64,000 nt of DNA from Dryas octopetala (lineage: Eukaryota; Streptophyta; Magnoliopsida; Rosales; Rosaceae): contig OY992834.1 in assembly GCA_963921425.1 (NCBI GenBank), forward strand, positions 15,130,164 to 15,194,163, read 5' to 3'. The notes beneath the pieces were generated by a model. That model saw nothing but the letters and a program-made list of their open reading frames with translations, ran no database searches and had not been told where the DNA came from. Each line of letters begins with the position of its first letter. The stretch's first letter is position 1. Positions 46,399 to 57,716 of the stretch are shown in pieces. The position numbers were made by a program, and so were the translations under genes.

Positions 46399-49300
46399 CT
46401 ATGTGTTTGACAATGCAGAAGCTCTTGGCCTAAAGACCTGGTATCCAGAAACTGGAATGCACTTAACAAGCCAACCAATCGGCCACGACAAAGCTGCAAT
46501 GCCAATGCAAGCACCCCATTGCCCCCAATCCAGCCTCTGAGTACTGGCAAACCGCTTCAGGAATTCCACCATCACCAGTTGAAGAACTATGGTGATACCA
46601 ATTATCGCTATGAACAGCTTGTTCTTGAGTAACCCCTTAAATATGTTCTTCTTCTCCATCTTCCTTGCATTAAACTCATTGAAGACTTGGCAAAGAACAA
46701 ATGTGTTGAAGATAAGGGTGTTCTTAACCTTTTCATCCACACCAAAGATGGATTTTCCCTTGAACTGTAGAGTGAGCAAGATGGTGATCTGATACAAGGC
46801 CTGAGCAGTGAGGTTTCGCCACATGACTCTGGTTATGAGTGGCTCTGTTCGACCCACAGGTTGCTTCTCCATGAGATCGTTGGTTGGTTGTTCAGTGGCC
46901 AAAGCTAAAGCCCCCAGTGTATCCATTATGAGGTTCACCCATAGTAACTGGACTGCAGTCAATGGAACTTTACCAGAAGAAACAGCAGCAACAAAGTTGA
47001 TAACAAGGGCGGCAACATTGACTGTGAGTTGAAACTGTAGAAACTTTTGGATATTGTTATATACACACCTGCCCCACCTCAAAACAGTCACCACAGAAGT
47101 GAAGTTATCATCTAAGATGACAATATCTGAGCTCTCCTTTGCTACTTCAGTGCCTTGGATCCCCATTGAAAGCCCAATATCTGCTTCTTTTAGGGCTGGT
47201 GCATCATTGGTGCCATCTCCTGTGACCGCGACCACATGGCCTTTCTGCTTCAGGCACTGTACCATCAGAAGCTTGTCGAATGGCGATGATCTTGCCATTA
47301 CGCGAATCTTATCAACCTTTTCCATCATCTCCTCACGTAAGTAATTTCTGAATTGTGCCCCTTCTACCACAGCCTCATTCTCCAAATCTTCATCTGGTTT
47401 GAGTATCCCACATTCAGTAGCTATAGCTCTTGCTGTGTGCACATTGTCGCCGGTTATCATCTTAATGTTCACTCCAGCAGCTCTGCAAGCATCTACTGCT
47501 GTTCTGACTCCCGGCCTGCATGGATCCTTTAACCCCACAAGACCTAACAATGTCAGCCCACTTTCTTCAAGCTTCTCATGAACTCGTCCATTCTCTTCTT
47601 CAGGAATTTTGTGGGCAAAGGCAATGCACCGCAGGCTTTTGGCTGCCATGTTCTGAATAATTGACTCAACATGCATTCTTTCCTCATCATTTATGGCTCT
47701 CACTGCCCCACTTTGACCATAATAATTTGAGCACATGGCGAGTATCATCTCAGCAGCTCCTTTCCAGTGGGTTTCCGTAGCCTTTTCACCATTCCTCCTG
47801 ATCAAAACACCGCTTCTCTTTTTCTGTGAATTGAAGGTTTCTACATGGATTATCTCACAGCCTTGTTTCACTTCATCAATATTCATACCCAAATCAAACA
47901 CAGCCCAAGAAAGTATTGCTTTCTCAGTTGGGCTACCAGAAATCTCAGGGAGGGATGAAGAATTTGGTTTACAAACACTGCCAGTTGTGTTTAAACCAAC
48001 AGCCTGTTGGAGCAATTGGAGAATGGTAGGTGCTATATCTGAGTGATTCTCTTCTGTCATTACTTCTTTACCGAGCCAGAACTCTGTAACCTTCATCTCA
48101 TTCAAAGTAAGAGTGCCTGTTTTGTCTGTGCAGATTGTTGTGGCTGACCCCATTGTCTCACAAGCAGAGAGTTTTCGAACCAAAGCATTGTCCTTCATCA
48201 TTTTCTTCATTGAATAAGCTAGAGTCAAAGTGACAGCCAGAGGCAGACCTTCAGGAATTGCCACAACAACAATCGTTATTGCTGCAGCTACAATACCAAC
48301 AACCCCATTCATCACATCATCAAACTTCGTTTTACGGCCATTGAATTCCTTGTTTCCCATGTCATCTGTGGTGTTTCCTGTGAAATAACGAATTAGAGAA
48401 ACCACAAGAACAAGTAGAGCCACTGCCAAACCAACCTTTCCAATATATGAAGTCAACTTGTTGAGGCGAGTTTGTAATGGTGTCTCCTCATCCAAATCAC
48501 GGCTTATTGAGCTCATCATCTCCCCCCACGCGGTGTTCATGCCCACAGATGTCACAAGCATCAAACCAAATCCATCTGTTACCTTTGTTCCAGATAACAG
48601 AAAGAGATTGTTTCTGTCATTGATCTCAATGTGGTCGCTTTCCCCAGTCATGCTAGACTCGTCCACCTTCAACGAATGCCCTTCCAAGAACAACCCATCC
48701 GCTGGAACCTGATCACCAATCTTCAAACACACAATATCACCTACCACAATGTCAAAGATTGATGTGGGACGGCGCTGTCCATCTCTCACGATTTCGACAT
48801 TTATATCACTACTCTTTGTCGAAAGCTTTTCAAATTGTCTCGACTGCTTAAAGTTTGACACAGCAGAGACAATGACAACCAAAAGAACAGCAAAAATAAT
48901 GCTGCCACCATCATACCACCCGTTTTTCAAGCCATGCTGTTTTATACCAAACCCTAGAGACAGTATAGCACATACCAGAAGTATTAGAATTGTGGTGTCC
49001 TTGAAAGCTTCCAGCACAAAACTCAGAAACCCTTTTGCAGGCGGCTTCTGATATACATTGGCACCAAAGACATTCTTTCTATGCATCAGATCAGCCTCAC
49101 TGCCACTAATCCCACCCTTCACATCAGTTGCAAGAACAGAAGCCAATTCTTTGACCCCTCCAAATTGACTCAAAACTTCAAGGCTCTTTTCCTTCACCAT
49201 ATCAGTCAGCGTTTTCTGATCAATATTGAGAAGAGAATGGTGTTCCTCACGTGGACTATGGTCTTCATTGAAGGAATGCACGTCAATGGATATGTAAGAG

Positions 49301-49527
49301 AGGGAGCGCAGTACCGGGGCATTGTTGTTAATTACTTTCTTGGCAAGGAAAGCAAGAGCCCTGGTGAAGTATATGACTGTCAAAGCCAACCGCCACCTCC
49401 GCTTGTGGGGTTTGGTTGCCGCCACCACCGGACCATCTTCTTGGCCAGTGATGGCTGGCCCTACAGATTTTCGAGATCTCAGAGACATGACAATATGGAA
49501 AATAAAGAGCAAGTTGATGAAGAACAC
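46399..49527 (-). CDS. ACA12: Autoinhibited Ca2+-ATPase, ACA12/ACA13 type
   Basis: An intronless gene of 1,042 codons, as in the ACA12/13 group of plant type IIB pumps. These expel Ca2+ from the cytosol, usually across the plasma membrane. The N terminus has a basic-aromatic calmodulin-binding, autoinhibitory segment (KRRWRLALTVIYFTRALAF, about 42-60). All P-type ATPase motifs are present: TGES (294-297), PEGLP (about 424-428), phosphorylation Asp468 in DKTGTLT, KGAAE (about 589), MITGDN, and GDGTNDAPALKEADIG (from 770). The usual ten transmembrane segments fit the hydrophobic pattern (two, two, six). The first 13 residues (MFFINLLFIFHIV) are hydrophobic and unlike the family, so translation more likely starts at the second Met (49488), giving 1,029 residues. 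An AATATATAAG box near 49761-49771 could be the TATA element. The symbol is by homology; ACA13 is equally possible. Confidence 0.92.
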   Translation of the reverse strand: MFFINLLFIFHIVMSLRSRKSVGPAITGQEDGPVVAATKPHKRRWRLALTVIYFTRALAFLAKKVINNNAPVLRSLSYISIDVHSFNEDHSPREEHHSLLNIDQKTLTDMVKEKSLEVLSQFGGVKELASVLATDVKGGISGSEADLMHRKNVFGANVYQKPPAKGFLSFVLEAFKDTTILILLVCAILSLGFGIKQHGLKNGWYDGGSIIFAVLLVVIVSAVSNFKQSRQFEKLSTKSSDINVEIVRDGQRRPTSIFDIVVGDIVCLKIGDQVPADGLFLEGHSLKVDESSMTGESDHIEINDRNNLFLLSGTKVTDGFGLMLVTSVGMNTAWGEMMSSISRDLDEETPLQTRLNKLTSYIGKVGLAVALLVLVVSLIRYFTGNTTDDMGNKEFNGRKTKFDDVMNGVVGIVAAAITIVVVAIPEGLPLAVTLTLAYSMKKMMKDNALVRKLSACETMGSATTICTDKTGTLTLNEMKVTEFWLGKEVMTEENHSDIAPTILQLLQQAVGLNTTGSVCKPNSSSLPEISGSPTEKAILSWAVFDLGMNIDEVKQGCEIIHVETFNSQKKRSGVLIRRNGEKATETHWKGAAEMILAMCSNYYGQSGAVRAINDEERMHVESIIQNMAAKSLRCIAFAHKIPEEENGRVHEKLEESGLTLLGLVGLKDPCRPGVRTAVDACRAAGVNIKMITGDNVHTARAIATECGILKPDEDLENEAVVEGAQFRNYLREEMMEKVDKIRVMARSSPFDKLLMVQCLKQKGHVVAVTGDGTNDAPALKEADIGLSMGIQGTEVAKESSDIVILDDNFTSVVTVLRWGRCVYNNIQKFLQFQLTVNVAALVINFVAAVSSGKVPLTAVQLLWVNLIMDTLGALALATEQPTNDLMEKQPVGRTEPLITRVMWRNLTAQALYQITILLTLQFKGKSIFGVDEKVKNTLIFNTFVLCQVFNEFNARKMEKKNIFKGLLKNKLFIAIIGITIVLQLVMVEFLKRFASTQRLDWGQWGACIGIAALSWPIGWLVKCIPVSGYQVFRPRASALSNT

Positions 49528-50071
49528 AGGAAAAAAACAAAGTACAAGTACTTTTAGGCCAAAAAAATTGGATGTAAAGTATGATATTTGAAGAAGAGAG
49601 AAATTGTATGGAAGATAGTATTAAGGAAGAGATACATTGCAGCGTTTATGTATAGGGTTTCAAAGGCATGTTCATGGAAGGAGGGAAGAAAGTTCAGTGT
49701 AGCTTCCTCATTTAAATCCGCTCTTTTACCTCATCATAGACGTGTGAAAATCTTTAATTACTCTTATATATTAAAAAACTTACTTTCTTCCCTTTTTCCC
49801 TTAATTTTCCCATTAATTATTGAAAATCTTTACTCCTCTTCTGTTAATTATCTATTGAAATTTGGAGAAGATTAATTGAAATTAACTTTCCATGAAACTT
49901 CATACAGATATTGATTGATGCTTTAATTGAGGGATTACGTATATTGCCTTCTTATCCTTTACTTAGTATTTTTCTTTTTGATAATCTTCCTATCTTTTAC
50001 TTGTAGACTTTGTAGTATATTTTTCTAAGTTGATATTATCCTAATATAGTGAATTGTGTTTAATTATTTTG
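49528..50071. other. Presumed promoter region of the Ca2+-ATPase gene
   Basis: AT-rich DNA upstream of the pump gene. On the minus strand a TATATAAG-like box lies near 49764-49771. No other gene was recognised. Confidence 0.4.
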
Positions 50072-50531
50072 GATTAATTTCAGTTCAGTACTTCAAATGT
50101 GCTTTAAATTTTAATTTAATACCTCATGTATAAAATTTACAATGTCATACCTTATGTTTCTAATTCATTGCAATGTCATACCTCCGTCAAATTAGGTATT
50201 AATTAATTTATTAAATGTTGATGTGGATCTGACATATCGCCATATCATGCCACATAGCCTAACAAATATTGCCACGTGGACAAGAAAATAATAAAAAAAC
50301 TAAAAATAAAAGAACTCAAAAACAAATTTAGTAAAAATAAATAAAAAAGACTAAGACCAAAAAATTAAAACACACAGCATCGATGATTTCCGAAGGCAGA
50401 GAAAAGGTTGGGATAAAAGACGTCTCCTCATCCTGTGATAAACTCAAACCTCTCAGAAATATATTCACAGATATGAAAAACTGGACTGCACATTAACACA
50501 ACCCAGTCTTCCATCTTGTACAATTAAAAAA

Positions 50532-51728
50532 GAGTGCTGCCATTTGCACACCTTTTTTTTCTTTTTGCACACTTTTTTTCTATTTTTTTCTCCTACACAC
50601 CCTCTATCCTCTTCTAAAATTTAAAAACTCTCTTAACACACCCATCTAATTACCCTAATGTCCCTATTTTATTCATTTCACAAAATTTAACACAACACAA
50701 CACACCCCATCACCCAACACACCCCATCAAAAAAAAAAAAAAAAACCAGAGCCCAACCTTCTCCCTCACCCCTCCCCCTTCCCTCACCGACCACCTTACT
50801 CCCTCTCTCCCCCTCCCTCACCGACCACCTCCCTCCCTCCCTTCCTTTCTGTCTCTGTCCGGCGACAACAACCCCCGCCCACCTTTCCCAACCCCGGCCT
50901 CCTTCTCCTTCACCGACCAGTAGACCACCTCCTTCCCTCCCTCTGTTTCTGTCCAGCTCCGGCGACAACAACCCCGGCCCACCCCTTCCCAGCCCCTCCT
51001 TCTCCTTCACCGGCCACCTCCCTTCCTCCCTCCCTCCCTCCCTCCCTCCCTCCCTCTATTTCTGTCCAACTCCGACGACAACACCCGACCCACCCCTTCC
51101 CAGCCCCTCCTTCTCCATCACCCCCCGATCACCTCCCTCCTTCACCGACCACCCCTTCCCTCATTATCTGTCTCTGTCCAGCTCCAACAACAACCCCAGC
51201 CCACCCTCTCTCTGCCCTTCCGACTGCCACCACCTTCTCCCTTTCCCCTCTCTATCTCTCTCTCCACCTTAAAAAAAAAAAAAAAAAAACGCAGATGGTG
51301 CTGGTTCGGCGGGCCAGTGCCAAACCAGCCACCACCTGGAAATTTTTTTATTACCGAACCAGCCACCATCTTCTCCGGTGAGTTCATTGTTTCCGGCGGC
51401 GTCAAGGAAGAAAAGTGAGGCTTGGGAGAGAGAAAGAGGGTGAGGGAGAGGGTGGGTTCGGGAGAGAGAGTGGGTTTAGGAGAGAGAATGAGATAGATTG
51501 GGCTGGGGGAGGGAGATGGTCAGGGTGACCGGTGAGGGAAGAGGAGGGGCTGCTGGGTTTGTGTTTTTTATTGGTCTGAATTGATTTGGGGGGGGGGGTG
51601 TGTTGGGTGTGGGAATGAGAAAGTGGGAAAGAGAGGGAGGGTGTGTTTGGTCCTTTTTTTTTAATTGGTTTTTTTTTTTAAATGGTGTGTGCAAAAAGAA
51701 AAAAAAGGGTGTGCAAATAGCAGCACTC
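50532..51728. mobile_element. Nested TIR element with TTAAAAAA target duplication
   Basis: GAGTGCTGCCATTTGCACAC starts at 50532 and its near-perfect reverse complement ends at 51728. A perfect 8-bp TTAAAAAA flanks both sides (50524-50531, 51729-51736). The 1,197-bp element has no open transposase frame and is filled by a pyrimidine-rich minisatellite. The 8-bp duplication suggests hAT, but the termini are not typical of it, so the superfamily is left open. Confidence 0.75.
50750..51230. repeat. Pyrimidine-rich minisatellite, ~110-130 bp units
   Basis: About four irregular copies of a unit containing TCACCGACCACCTCCCTCC, TCTGTCTCTGTCC, GGCGACAACAACCCC and CCCTTCCCAGCCCC. A (CCCT)n run expands one copy (51017-51056). 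Strong strand asymmetry (C+T on the plus strand) could favour unusual DNA structure. Gly/Arg-rich frames on the minus strand are artefacts. Confidence 0.75.
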
Positions 51729-51805
51729 TTAAAAAACAGCCAGAAAGCCCCTACATATTAAGAACACCCAAAAAGCAAAACCAGAGTAATGCAATGCTTA
51801 CCTTG

Positions 51806-51949
51806 TATGAGTATCGTTCATAACTTCAAATCTTCATCCACATAATGAGCAGTGCAGACCCCATTCAAAAATTGGCCTTTCGCAATGCCATTAATTGACA
51901 ACATTCTCTTTGTCTCCTCCAAAGAAACTTCACCAATATATAGGGAACT
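51806..51949 (-). pseudogene. Exon-like gene fragment inside long-TIR element
   Basis: The minus strand reads SLYIGEVSLEETKRMLSING then IAKGQFLNGVCTAHYVDEDLKL and a TGA, followed by a perfect donor (CAAG|GTAAGC) at 51806. This looks like the 3'-most coding exon of a host gene with an intron in its 3' untranslated region. The DNA resembles coding sequence and not the surrounding AT-rich repeat. I do not recognise the protein. It would make the outer element a Pack-type carrier. Confidence 0.35.
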
Positions 51950-52458
51950 TAAAAGTAATTAAGGTGATAAAACAATGATTTTGTTTGGTGATTTAAGCAG
52001 AACCATTTCATGTAATATGGTGAAAACGGCCTCATTCTTTTTCCCCCAGTAAAAAATCAACAAGGGGAAAAATAAAAGATGAATTCTTTTTCCGCTGCAA
52101 CAAGGGGAAAAATAAAATCAATAAAAATCGATGCTGTGTTCCTTTTTTTCTTTTTTCTTTTCTTGTCTTGGTCTTTTTTATTTATTTTTATTGAAATTTT
52201 TTGGAGTTCTTTTATTTCTATTTTATTTTTACTTTTAATTTTTTATTATTTTTTTGTTCACGTGGCAATATGTGTCAGACCATGTGGCATGATATAGCGA
52301 CATCACGTCAATACTTAACAGATTAATTAACACTCAATTTGATGGAGGTATGATATTACAACGAATTAGAAACATGAAATATGACATTACAAAATTTTAT
52401 ACATAAAGTACTAAATTAAAATTTGAAACAAACTTAAAATACTAAATTAAAATTAATC

Positions 52459-54672
52459 AATTTTTTAAAATAAATTATAAATGTTCAATTTTTTATCTTC
52501 TCACCGTTCTAACCTCACTTAAATCTTTAAATATATATATATATAATAACCATCTACGGTACGGTTGTCAGTCTATGGTTTAGCACGAGATATGAGTGTT
52601 GCATTCACATGCTAATTACATGGTACATTGGTACTGGTAAAGCATCACACCATTCACACAACGAGAAAAACTTGTGTAGGGAGATGCTTGCCACCTCGGC
52701 ACAACCAACCACTTAAGATTTTTAGTAATTCATTTTTAGTGGCAGTTTTTATTTTATTTTCATTTTTAGTCACAGTTTCAATTAAAGAAACCTCATTAAT
52801 TGGTTGCTCTTTAATTTTCTTCTTTTGTTGTTTTGGCCAAAGGAAGTGTGAAATTCTTTGTACTCAATTAAGGACGCAGATGAGTTTTGAGAATTTGTGG
52901 GTTTCTACATGGTTGTCACATTCATTTGCACAATATGTGTGTAAATGGTAAATATCTCTATTTTCAATGCATATAATTGCATATTCATTACATTCTAATC
53001 TTTTAACAGCATACTAATAAGATATGAATATCTGCTGAATTTTTCATCTAATAACAAAATCTGGTCTCTCTTGAATTTTTATTTGTTTCCGTTTTGGGTT
53101 TTTGCCACGCGGTCGGTTTTGCCCGTCTTTTTATGCTTCATAAGTTTGACTTTATTTCATCTCATTTCAATGTTGATTTTTTCAAAACATGATTTTAAGG
53201 GCTCAGGGCGTAAAGTTTAGATTTTAATGGACTCTACATATATTACAATTGAAAAATACTAGCTGCATGTGTTTTCTTTGTGCCTTTTCTCACCTCCGCA
53301 ATGCAACATTTTGATTGAAACCATTCAATTTCTAAATAACTTTTTAAATATTATTTCTGCAAAAATTAACTAAATTAAAAATCTTTTATTCATTTAATTG
53401 CTATTAAATACATATATGGTAAACTAATTGTTACTAAAATTATTTATTTATTTAATAATAGTTAAATGAGAGTATCTCCAGCCCTTTGCTAAATATTTTT
53501 TCAAAATGATGTAAAACGCAACTCCAACCATTCCTTAAAATCTCCTCAAATGTGAGCTTTTTTAAAAAAAATTTCCGCAACAAGTTGAATAGATGAGGCT
53601 CCTCAAACTCTCCATAATTAAACCTCCATTAGTCAAATTTTAAACTAGAAATGTGAACAGACACAAAATTTAGAAAAAATTTCAACTTTAACATTGGAAA
53701 GCTCTCCCCAAATCTAATGTTTTCCTCTAACTTATCCTCAAATTGGAAAAAAAAAAAAAATAATAAGGAAATAAATAATTTCCCATGTGGTTAGCGAATG
53801 AACAGTTTTGTATATATAGACATGTAAAATGGGCTGGGTCAGGCAAACAAGAGTCCAAAATTTTAAGCGAATTGGTTTGAGTGGAGCCAAATCGATTGGG
53901 CTTTTCGAATATTTCAAGTCCGGCCGGATCAATCCTAAGAAGGGAGAGTTTATATAATGAAGAGAGATCCTTTTTTATAAGAACGAAAAAGGAATCACAA
54001 GTGGCCTTATCCTCAAAGAGCCAATGTTGTTTAATGATTTGAACGGTCCATTTGTTAAGTCATCTTACCATATTTAGTCATCTTCCATGAAAAATCAAGG
54101 CCAACCCAAGCATTTAGGTTAACCGTGCACAAATAAAAAAATTGAGGTTCTTTGTGGAACCCCATAACTAAAAATTAGTTGAAAAAAAAAATGAAGACTT
54201 GAATTAACAGTGGCTGCTTGATGATGCTAAAAGACTTAACAAGCTAATTAATTGATCAAACCAACAAGCGAGAGACATCATTTAGGCATCAAAAAAATGG
54301 TAATTAATTGTTAATTGTGTAAGACTCACACCATAAATTTCTAACAAATCTAACCTAAATCTAAAAATTGTGGTTCAAAGTCAGAATTTGAAAATTAGGA
54401 ATTTCACCTCTATGTCCTCAGCATTTTTTTTTTTTCATTTTTCGAATTCATTATACAACACTTTGGGAATTTGAGAGAGTGAGAGAGAGAGAGGTCGTAC
54501 TAGAAGGAAAGCTAAAGAAAAAAGAGACATTGAAATGGGGGTTCACCCTATGGACCTCTTTTCTTCTCTGCCTTCAAGGATGTTCTAAAACACTTTGAGA
54601 TTCTCTGATTCCATCGATCTAATCATATGTTTTTTTTTTGTTTCTCATTTACTATATTATTTTATACAATTG
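52459..54672. other. Repeat-rich spacer
   Basis: No gene. An AT microsatellite lies at 52532-52545. About 53310-53470 is a partial copy of the foldback family seen at 1157 and 38317 (CATTCAATTTCTAAATAACT, TGCAAAAATTAACTAAAT). GAGTATCTCCAGCC at 53468 resembles a known type of plant MITE end, but no partner end was found. Confidence 0.4.
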
Positions 54673-55862
54673 TGTTGAACCATAAAAATTCAAAAAATAT
54701 GGTTGGGGATATAATGTCCACGTTGGATACATTCAAAATGAGAGGAAAATAGTTTTTAAAAAGGAAAGGATTAGATACCAATCCAAAAATAAAGATCAGA
54801 TCATGTTACTTGAATAAGGATTGGTATTTGATTTTGTATTCAAATAGACTCAATCCTCATCATTTAAGCCTCTCATTGTCTCTATAAATACAGTAGAGAT
54901 AGCCATAAAAAAAATAAAAAAAAAAAAAGAGGAGAGAAGACACCGAAAGGCTGCAGGAAGAAGAGGAACGTGCATTTGCCATCACCAAAGCTTTGTTGCC
55001 GCTAGGTAGATGACACTTCTTTTATTCATTGCTCCTTTCAATATTTGGTTTCGGCTGAAACCCCAATATTTGGTGTCAATTAATAAATAATTGATACAAA
55101 GGTATTAGTGGGCACATAACCAAATTCATGTTTGCACATTAATAAATAAAGTGTGTCAATTAATAAATAATTGATACAAAATATTTAGTGGGCACATATC
55201 AAATCCAACTCTCTCAAATTCATGTTAGCCTATTATAAAAGAATGTATCATTTAACAAATAAATGATACAAAAAATATTAATGGGCACATTTTCCTCCAA
55301 ATCTCAAATTCTTAAATTGGTACAAAACCAACACTCTCACATTGGTATAAAACCAACTCTCTCAATCGGTACAAAACCGAAACCAAATCCAAACCCCAAA
55401 TTTAAACTCTCAAATTGGTACAAAACCACCTTTCTCAAATGGTACAAAACCATCTCTCTTAAATTAGTACAAAACCAAATATCTCAAATCTAAATCCTAA
55501 ATTCAACTCCAAAATGGCACAAAGCCAATCAAGTCAAATTCTTTCACTGAACTACGTTCGGTTTGATCCCATCATGGGTACGTAGGCAACCTAAAATATG
55601 GGTACAACCGCAGTCACAAATAAATTTCATTTCAATAGGTCTTTCACCTATTGAAAATTCAAACACTCACAAAGTGATCCGTTGGTTTCATTGCAATTGG
55701 AATCAAAGGGTATTCCCTTAATTCAAGGGATTGTAATTAAGAGATGTACTTCATCTTGAATGAGTCGTACCCAAAATAATAAAACCCTTATTCCTTAAAT
55801 GAATTTGAGTGAAATTATGTTAGGTAATAATATTATTATTTATTTACAATTTTTGTTCAACA
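54673..55862 (+). mobile_element. Solo LTR, 1.19 kb
   Basis: The element starts TGTTGAAC (54673) and ends GTTCAACA (55862), perfect inverted TG...CA ends. It is flanked by AATTG (54668-54672) and AATAG (55863-55867), a 5-bp target duplication with one mismatch. A TATA box (TCTATAAATA, 54891-54900) fits an LTR promoter on the plus strand. The text ACTACGTTCGGTTTGATCCC with GGGTACGTAGGCAACC is common in LTRs of plant retrotransposons. No primer-binding site or internal domain follows, so it is a solo LTR. It contains a short ACAAAACCAA-type repeat (55315-55480). Confidence 0.65.
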
Positions 55863-56619
55863 AATAGTGTGAATACTATAAAGATGCTTCACAAGTCGGT
55901 CCAATTTTTATTTTTGACTGAGGTCCAAAAATATTGTCTAGATGTTTTTAATTTCAAAAATGTCTAATATTATCCTAAAATTGATGATATTTAAATCTTT
56001 ATATTATTCTAGTTTTATATTATCATAATATTATAATATTATGATATCTTAATATTATCATATTATCCTAATGATACTATAATGAGGCTTATACAAGTTA
56101 AACTAAAAGAGGCCAACTTCTATTGAAAATAAGAAAAATGCCCAAGCTATTAATACAAATTAATGATGATTTTTTTTAAGTAAATGATTATAAAGTCCTG
56201 TTTTGGACTCTTATTCCCTCTTAGACCCACCTATTTAATTGAATTTCTTAGCTGGTCCACCTTCTTTTCTTCCAACCCACTTTTAATTTTTCATCCTTTC
56301 CCTGTCTCTCTCCTACTCCCTCTCTCATTTCTCTCTCCTCACTCACGCCCAGCCACCCCTCTTCTTCAATCTGTGTCGTCTCGCGTGGGCTCGGAGGTTG
56401 AGCAATGGTGCTCGAACGGCGTTGCAATGCCGATCTCGAAGCAGTCAGGTTCAGTGGCTTCGCTGCCACCGTCGAGCTACTGTTTTGAGTCCAATCAACG
56501 ATACCGAAACAACTTGTACTACCTCTAAGTTTGGTTAAAGTTGGTAACTTATCTGTTTATCCCTCTTCTTTATGATTATGATTTCTGGTTGGTTGAATGG
56601 CTATTAATTCGTATATCTG
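55863..56619. other. Spacer with short unclassified frame
   Basis: AT-rich up to 56180, then a CT-rich segment with a 114-codon frame (56184-56528) that has low-complexity Ser/Pro/Leu composition. I see no domain and would not call it a gene. Confidence 0.35.
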
Positions 56620-56845
56620 ACAAACAATAACAATATGTAAGTGAGACTATGATTGTTACTACTTGTCAGTAACAGTATATAAGTAGAGTTATGATTGTTA
56701 CTAACAAGCATTAACAATATGTAAGTGAAGCTATAATTGTTACTACTTATCAGTAACAATATGTAATGTTTGTTACTACTTGTCAGTAACAATATATAAG
56801 TGAAACTATAATTGTCACTGCAATATATAAGTAGGGCTATGAATT
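56620..56845. repeat. 42-bp minisatellite, about 5-6 copies
   Basis: ACAATATGTAAGTGA..CTAT then ATTGTTACTACTTGTCAGTA repeats with a 42-bp period, the later copies partly deleted. GTTACTACTTGTCAGTAAC inside the repeat is an imperfect palindrome. The period is a multiple of three, so open frames run across it without coding meaning. Confidence 0.8.
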
Positions 56846-57258
56846 CAGAAAAAAAAATTGATTAATTATTAATTGCTACTGCTACAGTGCCACACCAATT
56901 AATTATTAAAAAGAAAAAAAAAAAAAAAAAGACACATGACTAAGCTTTTGATCAAGGACTTAGTGTAGTGAAACCCATTTTGCTTTATGACTCCTTTCAA
57001 GCCACAAATCCAATCACAAAGTTAATTTTGGCTTTTGATGAGGTGATGTGTGGCATATATGGAAAGTAAAATCAAATAAAGTTGTACGGTGAACTTTGAT
57101 TGGTTTTCATTTTGATTATTTCTCATCTCTGAACAGAAATTTAGATGCAGGCACTTCACTTGATTGGACCAGTTTACAAAGTGATGGATTCATTTGTTGG
57201 AGTTCGAGAGAAAACCTGTGTCTTTTTTGCCGTTAACGTTTCCATTTAATTTTTTAAA

Positions 57259-57641
57259 GGCCAGTGCTATTTCGACCATCCTAAACTGCTAGTTGACCAC
57301 CCTATTTTAAAATTTCAATTTTGTTCATCGGGTTATTCGACAGTTATCTACCGAAATATTTATGGTTATTCGACAGTTATTTGCTGAACATTGGTGAATT
57401 ATTCAGTAGATAACCACCAAATGAAAATGAAAAGGCATTCAACAGTTATCTGCCGAAATATTTGTATTTATTTGACACTTATCTGCAGAACATTGGTGGA
57501 TGTTTCGCGCGGTAGATAACCACCGAATGGATCTAGGGGATTTCATCTTGTTTTTGCAATAAATGGTCAAATAGGAAAAAAGTTGGACAAAATATATTAG
57601 AGTGGTCAACTCAGCACTAAGGATGGTCTGTATAGCCTCAC
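57259..57641. mobile_element. hAT-like MITE, 383 bp
   Basis: The ends share CGACCATCCT...GTTGACCAC (left) and the inverted match CAGACCATCCT...GTTGACCAC (right). TTTTTAAA flanks both sides exactly (57251-57258, 57642-57649), an 8-bp duplication as made by hAT transposases. Inside, TTCGACAGTTATCT.CCGAAATATTT occurs twice, plus inverted relatives. It is non-coding. Confidence 0.7.
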
Positions 57642-57716
57642 TTTTTAAAAAAAAAAAAAGTGGGCCGCTACAGTAGTGTGTTAATGCTGGTGGGTCGAAT
57701 AATCATGGTTTTTATT

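Larger units (their letters stand above)
50072..52458. mobile_element. Long-TIR element (MULE-like), with nested insertion
   Basis: About 50072-50370 and 52150-52458 are long imperfect inverted repeats. Both read inwards through GATTAATTT, TTTCTAATTC, TCATACCTCC, ATATCATGCCACAT, TTGCCACGTG and an A-rich AAAATAATAAAAAA tract. TIRs of about 300 bp are typical of Mutator-like or foldback elements. No clean 9-bp target duplication could be fixed in the AT-rich flanks. The interior carries an exon-like fragment and a second element (50532-51728). Confidence 0.7.

Noticed and set aside
47054..49557. Several plus-strand frames of 90-158 codons
   Set aside because: They are antisense shadows of the calcium pump gene.
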